Position numbers and translations under genes: made by a program
Notes under the pieces: model-generated
What the model was told of the DNA's origin: nothing
The model's database searches: none
Seen by the model: the letters and a program-made list of their open reading frames with translations, nothing else
Shown: piece after piece, positions 48,865 through 58,414 of the stretch
How the letters are laid out: each line of letters starts with the position of its first letter
How positions within the stretch are numbered: the stretch's first letter is position 1
NCBI GenBank assembly: GCA_018971185.1
Contig: JAGXBH010000006.1
Span: 18,667-82,666, forward strand
Length of the DNA stretch: 64,000 nucleotides
DNA from: Acidobacteriota bacterium
GTDB lineage: Bacteria > Actinomycetota > Acidimicrobiia > Acidimicrobiales > RAAP-2
Reading direction: 5' to 3'

Positions 48865-49977
48865 CTAGCGGATGCGCAGTTCCTGTCGGTAGACGCGCGC
48901 GGGTCCTTGGGCCATCACCTTCGACGCGAGATCGCCGAAGGCACGGGCGGCCTCGCTCTCGGGCTGGCTCACGACCAGGGGCACCCCGAGGTCACCACCC
49001 TCACGCAGCGGCGTCTCCAGGGGGATCTGCCCCAGGAGCGCGACGCCGAGGTCGCGGGCCAACCTCTCGCCGCCGCCGCTGCCGAAGATCTCGTAGCGTG
49101 TGCCGTCATCACCGCGGAACCAGCTCATGTTCTCGATGACCCCGCGGACCGAGAGCTTGAGTTTGCGCGCGGCGAAGGCGGATCGCTGGGCCACGCGCTG
49201 CGCGGCGGCCTGGGGTGTGGTCACGACGTACATCTCGATTCGCGGTAGGACCTCGGACAGGGTCAGCGCGACGTCGCCGGTGCCAGGCGGCATGTCGATC
49301 AACAAGAAATCTGGCTCATCCCACCACGCCTCGGAGATCAGTTGCTCGATGGCCTTGTGCAGCATCGGACCACGCCAGATGACGGGCTGTTCGTCGGGGA
49401 CGAAGTAACCCATGGAGACGCAGTGCACGCCGTGGGCCAGGGTGGGCAGGACCGTGTCGCCCAGCACGATCGGGTCCGCGACCGCACCGAGCATCTTTGG
49501 CAGGGAGAAGCCGTACACGTCGGCGTCCAACACGCCCACGTGACGCCCCTGCTGCGCGAGGGCGATCGCCAAGTTGACGGTGACCGACGACTTGCCGACA
49601 CCGCCCTTGCCCGAGGAGATCCCCAAGACCCGGGTCTTGGAGAGACGATCGAGGAACTTGGGTTGATCGCCGGCGTGCGAGTGATCACCCGGTGTCGACG
49701 CACCGGTCATGGAGCCGCGCAAATAGTTTCGCAGGCGTAGCAGCTCCTCCTCGTCCATCGTTCGCACGCTGAGGCGCACCGACGGCTCCGCGGCGCCGAT
49801 GCGCTCCACGAGATAGTCGCGCTGGGGCCAGTTCGACGCGGGTAGGACCAGCGTCGCCTCGAGTCCCGACGCCGTCGACCTCACCCCGTCGAGGAAACCC
49901 AGCTCACCCAGGGGGCGGCGGACCTGGGGCTCCACGATGTCCGCGAGAGCTGGGTACTGGGAAACGTCGAAGGTCAC
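48865..49977 (-). CDS. mrp: Mrp/ApbC-type Fe-S cluster carrier ATPase
   Basis: This 370-residue P-loop protein has an N-terminal DUF59 domain (about residues 1-85) and the Mrp deviant Walker A SSGKGGVGKSSV. Other motifs are VLDADVYGFSLPKML, DMPPGTGDVAL and NMSWFRGDDGTRYEIFGSGGG. The CxxC that bridges a cluster at the dimer interface in Mrp/NBP35 is replaced by RGDD. That is often seen in actinobacterial members, so the cluster site here is uncertain. It is divergent from the SufR-like regulator. Confidence 0.9.
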   Translation of the reverse strand: MTFDVSQYPALADIVEPQVRRPLGELGFLDGVRSTASGLEATLVLPASNWPQRDYLVERIGAAEPSVRLSVRTMDEEELLRLRNYLRGSMTGASTPGDHSHAGDQPKFLDRLSKTRVLGISSGKGGVGKSSVTVNLAIALAQQGRHVGVLDADVYGFSLPKMLGAVADPIVLGDTVLPTLAHGVHCVSMGYFVPDEQPVIWRGPMLHKAIEQLISEAWWDEPDFLLIDMPPGTGDVALTLSEVLPRIEMYVVTTPQAAAQRVAQRSAFAARKLKLSVRGVIENMSWFRGDDGTRYEIFGSGGGERLARDLGVALLGQIPLETPLREGGDLGVPLVVSQPESEAARAFGDLASKVMAQGPARVYRQELRIR

Positions 49978-50069
49978 GGCTGGTCCTTTGTGATGTTGCC
50001 TACGAGGCTACCGGCGCCGCTGCGGGGCTGCGCTCACGGCGGGGCGCGAACACCTACACTCTTGAACGT

Positions 50070-50780
50070 ATGCCAGCAAGTCACGAGACGGACCTCGACC
50101 CCGCGTTGTTCACGGCGACCGTCACGAGTCTGGCGCACTCCTTCGGCGACAACACCCGTCGCAAGATCTACCTCTACCTGCGTGAGAATCCCGGGGCCAC
50201 CGCGACCCAGCTCGCCCACCATTGCGGCGTCCACGCCAACGTCGTGCGCCACCATCTGGAGCGACTCACCGAAGGTGGTTACGTCACCTACGACAACGTC
50301 CACCGCACCACCGTGGGCCGGCCGGCGAAAGGATACCGGGTGGTCGACACCACCGTCGCCATCGAGGGGTCACTGCGACGCGACGCCCTGCTCGTCGCGC
50401 TGCTCGAGATGGCCCTGGAGCGTCTGGGCCCGAAGGCGGCCGAGTCCCTGGCCCACGACGTCGGCCTCGAGTATGGACGGACCCTGTGCGTGGGCGCCAA
50501 CACCAACGACTCGTCGACCACGGTCAAGTCGGCCATGTCCTCGATCGCGGGTCTCCTCACGGCCCACGGTTTCGCCGCGCGGGTGGAGGAGGACGCTTCG
50601 AGGCAATCCGTCGTGTCCGACAACTGCCCCTTCGGGTCGGCGGCCCAACATCACCCGGTACTTTGCGCCGTGGACCGAGGTCTCATCGCCGGCATGCTCG
50701 AGGGGCTCGGCGCCCGGTCGACGCAGATCACGTTGACCTCGCGGGCCCGCGGGGACGACACCTGCCGCGTCACCGCCTGA
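50070..50780 (+). CDS. SufR-like Fe-S winged-helix regulator
   Basis: This 236-residue protein has an N-terminal ArsR-type winged helix (NTRRKIYLYLRENPGATATQLAHHCGVHANVVRHHLERL, with GGYVTYDNVHRTTVGRPAKGY). A C-terminal Cys set in NCPFGSAAQHHPVLC and DDTCRV matches the spacing of cyanobacterial and mycobacterial SufR. SufR represses suf Fe-S assembly genes and senses cluster status. No suf genes are in the window; the divergent neighbour is mrp, a cluster carrier. Confidence 0.82.
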   Translation: MPASHETDLDPALFTATVTSLAHSFGDNTRRKIYLYLRENPGATATQLAHHCGVHANVVRHHLERLTEGGYVTYDNVHRTTVGRPAKGYRVVDTTVAIEGSLRRDALLVALLEMALERLGPKAAESLAHDVGLEYGRTLCVGANTNDSSTTVKSAMSSIAGLLTAHGFAARVEEDASRQSVVSDNCPFGSAAQHHPVLCAVDRGLIAGMLEGLGARSTQITLTSRARGDDTCRVTA

Positions 50781-50788
50781 GGCGACCG

Positions 50789-50821
50789 GTGTCGCCGCGG
50801 TGTCGCCGCGGTGTCGCCGCG
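50789..50821 (+). repeat. Three exact copies of an 11-bp unit
   Basis: GTGTCGCCGCG is repeated three times without interruption, right after the SufR-like gene. It lies outside coding sequence and precedes the decayed chromate transporter fragment. Confidence 0.9.
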
Positions 50822-50919
50822 GATGCCCGTGCGCCACGGCGGCGGGCGCGGGCCGCCTGATGTTACGGCCACGACCCACACCTATGCCCACACCGAGGCC
50901 CACGGCGGGCTCGCGGCTG

Positions 50920-51106
50920 GTCGGGGGCGCGTTCGAGGTGGGTCGCCTGTCCTACGGCGGCGGCTTCGCGATCGTCCCCCTGGCGCCCCACGACGTGGCG
51001 AGCACCCATCAGGCGATGGGCGGCGCCCGGTCCTAGAACACCGTGGCGCTGGGTCAGATCACACCCGGTCCGGCGCCCCTAACGATCTCTGCCGCCGGGT
51101 CGCTGG
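50920..51106 (+). pseudogene. Decayed fragment of a chromate transporter (ChrA)
   Basis: The frame reads FEVGRLSYGGGFAIVPLAPHD and, after an in-frame TAG at 51034-51036, continues NTVALGQITPGPAPLTI. In ChrA the equivalent stretch is continuous (…SYGGGFVIVPLMQHDV…VALGQITPGP…), so this is one domain of a ChrA-type transporter with a nonsense codon. No other part of the gene is nearby. It abuts the 3' end of ccmI. It accounts for most of the 326-base gap. Identification is by motif recognition only. Confidence 0.75.
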
Positions 51107-51871
51107 TCACCCTGACGACGGGCTACTCGCGATGCCTAACGCGCGAAGGAACGGCGCCGCGACGGCCAACTGGGCCTTCGAGGGGTGCAACCGCACGAAG
51201 GTGCGCAGCTGCGAGGTGGCCAGGGCGCGATTGCCGGGAGTCTCGTAGGCGACGATGGCGTAGTAGAGCCGCGGCGCCGGGGACGAGGGTGCGAGCGTGA
51301 CCGCCTCGTGCAGGAGACTCACCCCCTTGGCCACCACCGCGGCGTCGCGGGACTTGGCGCCCGCTGAAGCCTCCAACCAGCCGGCCTCGGTCAAGGCGAC
51401 CACGTTGGTGGGTTGGAGCGCGAGGATCTGCTGGTAGGCCGAGAGCGCCGCGGCGTCGTCACCGGCCGCCACGTCGGCCTCGCCCTCGGTGACCAGTTGC
51501 TGCAGTTTCTGGGTCTGCGAGAGCGTGAGCCCCCCCGTCGCGGACGAGCCGGCTTGACGCAGACCCAGATTGGCCCACACCAGCACGCCCGCGGCCACGG
51601 CGAAACACACCAGCGCCACGATCAGACGGCTCCTCCGGCGCCGACGGGCCGGGTGCCGGGCGCCCCTCGTCGCGTCGAGCGGCGTCGTGGTCTGCGAGCG
51701 CGACACCTCGTCGAGCGAGCGACGTGCGATGTCAAGGGCCGCGCTCTCACGTTCGTTGATCGCCGAGAAGTCCTCGTCACTCAACTCACCCAGCGCGTGC
51801 TCGCGCCGGGCGTCCTCGAGCGAGGCCTCACGTAGGCGAATCTCGTCGAGGAGTCGGCGTTCGCTCCTCAC
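51107..51871 (-). CDS. ccmI: CcmI/CycH-like TPR protein of cytochrome c maturation
   Basis: This 254-residue protein has an N-terminal charged coiled region (LRSERRLLDEIRLREASL-like), one membrane helix (LIVALVCFAVAAGVLVWANL) and a C-terminal TPR domain (VAAGDDAAALSAYQQILALQPTNVVALTEAG). CcmI/CycH proteins chaperone apocytochrome c to the CcmFH ligase. The sequence is diverged, so the name rests on topology and on its place at the end of the ccm operon. GTG 51871 overlaps the ccmH stop. Confidence 0.75.
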   Translation of the reverse strand: MRSERRLLDEIRLREASLEDARREHALGELSDEDFSAINERESAALDIARRSLDEVSRSQTTTPLDATRGARHPARRRRRSRLIVALVCFAVAAGVLVWANLGLRQAGSSATGGLTLSQTQKLQQLVTEGEADVAAGDDAAALSAYQQILALQPTNVVALTEAGWLEASAGAKSRDAAVVAKGVSLLHEAVTLAPSSPAPRLYYAIVAYETPGNRALATSQLRTFVRLHPSKAQLAVAAPFLRALGIASSPSSG

Positions 51872-52281
51872 CGCCGCCTCCGCAGGACCACGAGCGTCGC
51901 CACGAGACCGGCGAAGACCAGGGTGGGCAGGAGCCAGAGCAGCGTCCCCACCCCCGACGTCGACGGGCTCAGCAGGATGCTCGTCCCGTAGGCCGCCTCG
52001 ATGGTCGTGAGGATCTGCGTGTCACTCTCCCCCCGGTCGACCATGCTCACGATCTGGTGACGCACCGCCAGAGCCGAGGATGACGTGCTCTGGGCGACGG
52101 AGAGGTCCTGGCACGAGGGGCACTTGACCAGGCTCTCGAGGTGGGACACGCGTTGGGCCGGGCCCGCGGTGCTCGGTGCGCTCAGCGCCGCCAGGGCGAC
52201 CACCGCGACCAGGGCGACCAACCAGACGCGAAACGACCCCAGACGTCGAAGCGTCGACGCGACGGACCGGTCGGTACTCAC
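51868..52281 (-). CDS. ccmH: Cytochrome c biogenesis protein CcmH
   Basis: This 137-residue thioredoxin-linked subunit of the haem ligase has the reduced-Cys motif LVKCPSCQDLSVAQS, a signal anchor (WLVALVAVVALAALSA) and a C-terminal membrane helix (LLWLLPTLVFAGLVATLVVL). This matches the short CcmH/CcmL form. GTG 52281 overlaps the ccmG stop as GTGA. It reduces apocytochrome c for haem attachment. Confidence 0.9.
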   Translation of the reverse strand: MSTDRSVASTLRRLGSFRVWLVALVAVVALAALSAPSTAGPAQRVSHLESLVKCPSCQDLSVAQSTSSSALAVRHQIVSMVDRGESDTQILTTIEAAYGTSILLSPSTSGVGTLLWLLPTLVFAGLVATLVVLRRRR

Positions 52282-52814
52282 GCGCGCACCCGGGCGAGCA
52301 CCTGGTCGAGTTGGGCGGTGGTCACCGGACCGAGCAACTCCGCCGCGACGCGACCTCGGGGGTCGATGACGAAGGTCGAGGGCGGCGAGGTCACGCCGTA
52401 GTGGAAGGCGAAGGCCCCGTTGGGGTCGTCGATGGAAGGGTAGAACTGCGAGGTGCCCCACTTGACGTCGAAGGCCTTGGCGGCGTTGACCGTGTCGTTG
52501 AAGACCACGCCCACCACGGCGACACCCCGGTGTCGTTGCTGCCAGGCGAAGGTGATGAGATTGGGCTCCTCCACTTGGCAGGGACCGCACCAGGACGCGA
52601 AGAAGTTGACCACCACCACCTTGCCACGTTCGCTCGCGAGTGAGAACCTCGCACCGTCAAAGGTCGTCGCGTTGATCGGCGGGGCCACCTTGCCCAGAAG
52701 GGGACTCGGCACCGACGTCGCCGACACCGGCTGGCGCGTCACCAGCAGCACCGAGAGGCCGATGACCACCGATAGCGCGACGAGCGCGACCACGAGCACG
52801 AGACGACGTCTCAC
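52278..52814 (-). CDS. ccmG: CcmG/ResA-type thiol-disulfide oxidoreductase
   Basis: This 178-residue membrane-anchored thioredoxin has an N-terminal helix (VLVVALVALSVVIGLSVLLV) and the active site NFFASWCGPCQVEEP. The cis-Pro lies in GVTSPPSTFVIDP. It keeps the CXXCH cysteines of apocytochrome c reduced outside the membrane. It overlaps ccmF and ccmH by 4 bases each. Confidence 0.92.
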   Translation of the reverse strand: MRRRLVLVVALVALSVVIGLSVLLVTRQPVSATSVPSPLLGKVAPPINATTFDGARFSLASERGKVVVVNFFASWCGPCQVEEPNLITFAWQQRHRGVAVVGVVFNDTVNAAKAFDVKWGTSQFYPSIDDPNGAFAFHYGVTSPPSTFVIDPRGRVAAELLGPVTTAQLDQVLARVRA

Positions 52815-54769
52815 GCCGCCGCCTCCTCGCGGTGGCGCCGTCGGGCGAAGGAGAGCGCACTGCCAACACCCACCATGAGACCACCGATCCAGAGCCAGGA
52901 CAACAGCGGCTCCACGGTCACCCCGAGAACCACCGACCCGGCCGGGACGTCGGTGGCCACCTGGGCGCCCGACGTCGCGCCGTTGCCCCCCACCGCGTCG
53001 AAGGTGACGTAGACGTCACGCAGCAGGTTGGAGTCGATCGCCGGCGTTCCCACGGGCTGACTGGAGCGACCGTTGAACGTCGTGATGGCCGGCCGCAGGA
53101 CGTGTCCATCGACGTTGACCACCAGCTGGGTCTGCTTCTCCAACGCCGACGACACGTTGGCGAAGCCGTCGAAGCGCACGTACTGCCCGTCGATCACGGT
53201 GCGTTGGTGGCTCGCGAGGGTGACCTCGGAGCGGGTCGTGTACGAGGTCGACACCACGATCCCCACCGCGAGGACGACCACCCCGAGGTGCACGATCATC
53301 CCCCCGGTGGATGGTGCGCGCCACGCCGACCACAGGTCCCCCCGGCGCCGGGCGCTGACGAGCACCCCCTTGAGGGTCCGGATCGCCGCGCCGGCCGCCC
53401 CGACCGACAGGAACACCGCCACCAGGACGGACCAGTGCCGCACGCCCACGACGATCAGCGCCACGACACTCCCCAGGGCCACCCAGGCCGATACCCTCAC
53501 GCGCCGCCACAGGACGGGGGCGTCCACGGTGCGCCAACTCACGACCGGCGCCAGGCACATCAACAACAGCAGGACCACGCTGACCGGCGCGGCCACCGCG
53601 GCGAAGTAGGGCGTGCCCACGGTGACCTGGTTCCCGTTGACCGCCTCGTACAGCAGGGGGAACACGGTCCCCAGCAGGACCACGAAGGCGAAGCCCACGA
53701 ACAAGATGTTGTTGGCCACGAAGAGGCCTTCGCGCGACGCCGGATGGTCGACGCCGACGGGCGAGCGCAGTTCGTCGCCGCGCCACGCCACCAGGGCCAC
53801 CCCCGCGCCCACCGTCACGGCGAAGAATCCGATCAGGGCGGGTCCGAGGGTGCTCGAGGAGAACGCGTGCACGCTCTGCAGGACCCCCGATCGGGTGAAG
53901 AAGGTCCCGAGCACGGTGAAGGCGAACGTGGCGATGGCCAGCGAGAGGTTCCAGATGCGAAAGAGGCCGCGACGGTCCTGCACGATCACCGAGTGGATGT
54001 AGGCGGTACCCGTCAGCCACGGCAGCAGCGCGGCGTTCTCCACGGGGTCCCACCCCCAGAAGCCGCCCCAACCCAGGACCTGGTAGCTCCACCAGGCGCC
54101 GAGCACGATCCCCACCGAGAGCGATCCCCACGCCAGCACCGTCCAGCGCCGCTGCTCCAGCGGCCATCGATCGTGCACCCGACCCGTGATGAGCATCGCG
54201 ATGGCGAAGGCGAAGGGGACCGAGAACCCGACGAAGCCCGCGTAGAGCAGAGGCGGATGGACCGCGACCAGCGGATTGTCCTGGAGCAGCGCGTTCGGCC
54301 CGGCCCCCTGGAGCACGCGGGCCGGGTTGTGCAAGAAGGGATCGGCCGGTCCGACCATGAGCAGGATGAAGAAGCCGCCCACCACGAACATCACCAGGGT
54401 GGCCCAGGCGACGACGGCGTCGCGCGCGTCGCGTCGATAGTGATGGACCAGCGCCACGGTGAGGGAGCTCAGGATCAACGCCCACAGCAGGAGCGAGCCC
54501 TCGAGGGCCGACCACATGCCGGTGATCGAGTAGATGAGCGGCGTGAACGTCGCGTTGTTCTGCGCCACGTAGGCCAGGGAGAAGTTGTGGGTCACGAGGG
54601 CGTACTGCATCACCGCCACTGCGCCGATGACGCCGAGCAGCGTGACCCCGGCGAAGAGCCCCGCGTGCGAGGGACGCCCCCGCAGGGTCCTCGCCTGGGA
54701 CACGACCCCCACGACGCAGGCGAGGAAGGCCACGTCCAGGGCGATCCGCCCCATCCACGTCAAGGTCAT
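52811..54769 (-). CDS. ccmF: Cytochrome c haem ligase subunit CcmF
   Basis: This 652-residue membrane protein has about 15 helices. The haem-handling WWD region is WGGFWGWDPVENAALLPWL, with further conserved His-containing helices such as GTAYIHSVIVQD. It joins haem from CcmE to apocytochrome c. It is the System I homologue, not the CcsA/ResB type. ATG 54769 overlaps the ccmE stop as ATGA. Confidence 0.95.
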   Translation of the reverse strand: MTLTWMGRIALDVAFLACVVGVVSQARTLRGRPSHAGLFAGVTLLGVIGAVAVMQYALVTHNFSLAYVAQNNATFTPLIYSITGMWSALEGSLLLWALILSSLTVALVHHYRRDARDAVVAWATLVMFVVGGFFILLMVGPADPFLHNPARVLQGAGPNALLQDNPLVAVHPPLLYAGFVGFSVPFAFAIAMLITGRVHDRWPLEQRRWTVLAWGSLSVGIVLGAWWSYQVLGWGGFWGWDPVENAALLPWLTGTAYIHSVIVQDRRGLFRIWNLSLAIATFAFTVLGTFFTRSGVLQSVHAFSSSTLGPALIGFFAVTVGAGVALVAWRGDELRSPVGVDHPASREGLFVANNILFVGFAFVVLLGTVFPLLYEAVNGNQVTVGTPYFAAVAAPVSVVLLLLMCLAPVVSWRTVDAPVLWRRVRVSAWVALGSVVALIVVGVRHWSVLVAVFLSVGAAGAAIRTLKGVLVSARRRGDLWSAWRAPSTGGMIVHLGVVVLAVGIVVSTSYTTRSEVTLASHQRTVIDGQYVRFDGFANVSSALEKQTQLVVNVDGHVLRPAITTFNGRSSQPVGTPAIDSNLLRDVYVTFDAVGGNGATSGAQVATDVPAGSVVLGVTVEPLLSWLWIGGLMVGVGSALSFARRRHREEAAA

Positions 54770-55251
54770 CGAGTGGTTCCGTTCGGGGCCTTCACCCGGT
54801 TCGGGTGCGCGGCGATGTAGTTCGACGTGTGCTTCACCATGATCTGGGTGCCAACGAAGTCGAGTGAGGTGGAGGAGACGAAGTGCCCCACGACCACCAC
54901 GGGGATGTTCGCTTGGAACAGTTGCGGGGGCGAACCTTGGGCCGAGACGAAGACGTGGTTCGAGCCCGTCCCGGTCAGGGTGAAGGACGCTCCGGCGTTC
55001 GTCCGCGAGATCGTCCCCGGTTCCACGACTCCCTCCAGGCGGATGACCTTCGTTCCCAGGGAGGCCCGCTGGCCCAGCGCCTGATCCACCGTCTCGAAGT
55101 AGTTCAGCGACTTGAGGAGACCCTGGCTCAGCAGGACCACCACGACGACGACCAATACCGCGATCACGACGAGTGATCGCCGCGAGGAGCGCGACGTCGA
55201 CCGGGGGGGCTCGACCGGCGTGAGCACGTCGTGCGGGGATGACTCAGCCAC
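54766..55251 (-). CDS. ccmE: Periplasmic-facing haem chaperone CcmE
   Basis: This 161-residue protein has one membrane helix (LVVIAVLVVVVVVLLSQGL) and an OB-fold. The haem-binding His is in KHTSNY, an HxxxY motif as in the usual CcmE. GTG 55251 overlaps the end of ccmD; GTG 55260 is an alternative. The protein carries haem from CcmC to CcmF. Confidence 0.88.
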   Translation of the reverse strand: MAESSPHDVLTPVEPPRSTSRSSRRSLVVIAVLVVVVVVLLSQGLLKSLNYFETVDQALGQRASLGTKVIRLEGVVEPGTISRTNAGASFTLTGTGSNHVFVSAQGSPPQLFQANIPVVVVGHFVSSTSLDFVGTQIMVKHTSNYIAAHPNRVKAPNGTTR

Positions 55252-55333
55252 GACGCCCACGCCAGTAGATCGACAGGGCGTAGAGCGCCAGCCCGCCGAA
55301 GGCGACCGCGTAGCCCGCAGCGACGTAGCCCAT
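55244..55333 (-). CDS. ccmD: CcmD membrane peptide
   Basis: This 29-residue peptide, one membrane helix (AAGYAVAFGGLALYALSIYWR) followed by a basic tail, has the size and pattern of CcmD. CcmD releases holo-CcmE from CcmABCD. It lies between ccmC and ccmE: its ATG 55333 overlaps the ccmC TGA by one base, and its end overlaps the start of ccmE. It is too short for most gene finders. Confidence 0.85.
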   Translation of the reverse strand: MGYVAAGYAVAFGGLALYALSIYWRGRRG

Positions 55334-56049
55334 CAGACGCCCTCGCGCCGACGCTGCGCCAACGCCTCGTCGACGGTGCTGGCCACGAGCCGGTCCCGCT
55401 TGACCTCGAGGCGGTAGCGCTCACGCAGGAGCCAGAAGAAGAGGAGGGTGAATCCGACGAAGCCGATCAGCATGGTCCAGAGCATGGAGCCGTGGACGTT
55501 GAGCTGTCCGGTCGAGGTGAGGACCGACGCCCCCTGGTGCAGGGTCTTCCACCACAGCACCGAGAAGTGGATGATCGGCACGTTGATGGCGGTGAGGATG
55601 GCGAAGACGGCGCCGCGACGCGCGCGCTGGGTCGGGTCGTCGTTGGCCCGTCGCAGGGCCAGGTACGCCAGCGCGAAGACGCCCAGTATCGCCGTCGAGG
55701 TGAGCCGGGCGTCCCACGCCCACCAGACCCCCCAGGTGGGCCGGCCCCAGATCGAACCGGTGATCAAGGTCAGCGCGATGAACACCACGCTGATCTCCAT
55801 CGAGCAGTAGGCGATGCGGTCCATCGTCATCGAACGGGTCCGCTGCCAGAGGTAGAGGCAACTCGCGATGGTCGCCGTGCCGAAGGACACGTAGAGCGCG
55901 ACCCACGCGATGGGTGGGTGCACGTAGAGCAGGCGCACGAGGTCGCCCTGGACGGCGTCGGGGGGCGTGACCCAGAGTCCCAGCCAGAAGGTCAGGGCCA
56001 GCAGGAGGAGCGTGAGGGGACCGAGTAGTCGTTGGGAGAGCTTGATCAT
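55333..56049 (-). CDS. ccmC: Haem delivery subunit CcmC
   Basis: This 238-residue protein has six membrane helices. The tryptophan-rich haem motif GRPTWGVWWAWDARLTS is present, flanked by conserved His (LYVHPPIAWVALY and INVPIIHFSVLWWKTLHQGAS). It loads haem onto CcmE. ATG 56049 overlaps the ccmB stop as ATGA. Confidence 0.95.
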   Translation of the reverse strand: MIKLSQRLLGPLTLLLLALTFWLGLWVTPPDAVQGDLVRLLYVHPPIAWVALYVSFGTATIASCLYLWQRTRSMTMDRIAYCSMEISVVFIALTLITGSIWGRPTWGVWWAWDARLTSTAILGVFALAYLALRRANDDPTQRARRGAVFAILTAINVPIIHFSVLWWKTLHQGASVLTSTGQLNVHGSMLWTMLIGFVGFTLLFFWLLRERYRLEVKRDRLVASTVDEALAQRRREGV

Positions 56050-56705
56050 GATTCCTCCAGAACACCGTAAAGCAGAACCCCCACCGCCGTGTACGCCGCG
56101 AAGGCGACCACGACGATGACCCACCACTGCCACAGTGCTCCCCCTTGCAGGGCCGCGCTGAAGGAGCGTTCCCCCGCAATCAGCAATGGCGCGAAGGCCG
56201 GAAGGGTCAAGACCGGCAACAAGGTGGCCGGGCCGTCACCGCCCTGCGTGAGTGCTCCATAGAGCGTACCGGCTGCCGACAGGGCCGCGAGCGTGACCAG
56301 GATGCTCGGCAGCGCCTGGAGGCTGTGGAGCAGGTCGGTGTGCAGGACCAGGACCGATCCGGCCAGGAGCACCACGCCGGTGACCCAGAGTTCGATCGTC
56401 AGAGCCAGGGCCTTGCCGAGGAACACCCCCGCCGGGTCGAGTCCGAGCGTGGCCACCGACGCGCGCGTGCCCGACGCATTCTCCAGGGCCTGGGAACGGT
56501 TGATCATCAGCAGCGCGACGAACAGCGTCACGAGGTAGAACAGGCCGGGCCCGAGCGTTGACGTGCCGGCCCGCGTGGGCCCGAGGGCGAGTCCCGAGAG
56601 CAACAAGGCGATGACGCCGAAGGGCAGGACCTGCCAGAGCAGGACGCGACTGCGGGCCTCGATGCGCAAGTCCTTGGTGGCGACCAGCCAGGCGATACGG
56701 ATCAC
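56046..56705 (-). CDS. ccmB: Haem exporter-type ABC permease CcmB
   Basis: This 219-residue membrane protein has six helices. The family start is KDLRIEARSRVLLWQVLPF, and it carries VATLGLDPAGVFLGKALALTIELW and TLLPVLTLPAFAPLLIAGE. It works with CcmA to drive release of holo-CcmE. GTG 56705 overlaps the ccmA stop. Confidence 0.92.
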   Translation of the reverse strand: MIRIAWLVATKDLRIEARSRVLLWQVLPFGVIALLLSGLALGPTRAGTSTLGPGLFYLVTLFVALLMINRSQALENASGTRASVATLGLDPAGVFLGKALALTIELWVTGVVLLAGSVLVLHTDLLHSLQALPSILVTLAALSAAGTLYGALTQGGDGPATLLPVLTLPAFAPLLIAGERSFSAALQGGALWQWWVIVVVAFAAYTAVGVLLYGVLEES

Positions 56706-57352
56706 GGCGCCGACACCCGACCGCCCACCATGCGCACCTCGCACGACTCCAGGTCGCTCGAGCGCAACGCGTCGTGCGCGCTCAGAACCACCGTGGCACC
56801 CCCGGCGAGAACGTCGGCGAGCAGGCCATCGAAGAAGACGCGGCCCGCGTCGTCGAGCGAGGCGTAGGGCTCGTCCAGCAGCCAGAGCTCAGGACGACGT
56901 ACTAGGAGCCACGCGATCCCCAATCGCCGACGCTGTCCGGCGCTGAGCCGTTTGGTCGTGGTCGACGCCCGGTGCGCGAGCCCGACGCGCTCCAACGCCG
57001 CCGCGACCTCGCCCACGGGCCGCTCGAGGGCCCGGGCCGCGAACTCCAGGTTCTCGCGGGCACTGAGATCGGCGTAGAAGGAGCCCTCGTGGCCGAGCCA
57101 CCCGACCCTGCGCCGCAGGAGTCGACGATCTCCGTCGAGGAGATCGATCCCCGCCACGCGACCCTCACCACTGGTCAACGCGTCAAGTCCCCCCAGCAGA
57201 CGCAACAGACTGGTCTTGCCCGCGCCGTTGGCGCCGGTGACAATGGTGAGCGTCGCGCGATCGATGACGAGGTCGACCCCACTCAGGAGCGGGAAGCCCT
57301 TGGACATCACGACAGCGTTGGCGAGTCGAACGACCTCCTGGTCGCCCCGCAA
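56702..57352 (-). CDS. ccmA: ABC ATPase CcmA
   Basis: This 216-residue ATPase has Walker A TGANGAGKT, signature LSAGQRRRLG, Walker B LWLLDEPYASLD and H-loop LSAHD. It is the energy subunit for CcmB. The start is TTG 57352, supported by GGAG eight bases upstream and placed 4 bases after the gmd stop. It heads the ccm operon. Confidence 0.9.
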   Translation of the reverse strand: MRGDQEVVRLANAVVMSKGFPLLSGVDLVIDRATLTIVTGANGAGKTSLLRLLGGLDALTSGEGRVAGIDLLDGDRRLLRRRVGWLGHEGSFYADLSARENLEFAARALERPVGEVAAALERVGLAHRASTTTKRLSAGQRRRLGIAWLLVRRPELWLLDEPYASLDDAGRVFFDGLLADVLAGGATVVLSAHDALRSSDLESCEVRMVGGRVSAP

Positions 57353-57356
57353 GTGA

Positions 57357-58394
<1,038 letters not shown>

Positions 58395-58414
58395 TCAGCG
58401 CGTAACGTGGCGCC

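Noticed and set aside
52832-54820. 662-codon plus-strand frame opposite ccmF
   Set aside because: It is antisense to a clear CcmF; the product is His/Arg/Asp-rich low complexity.
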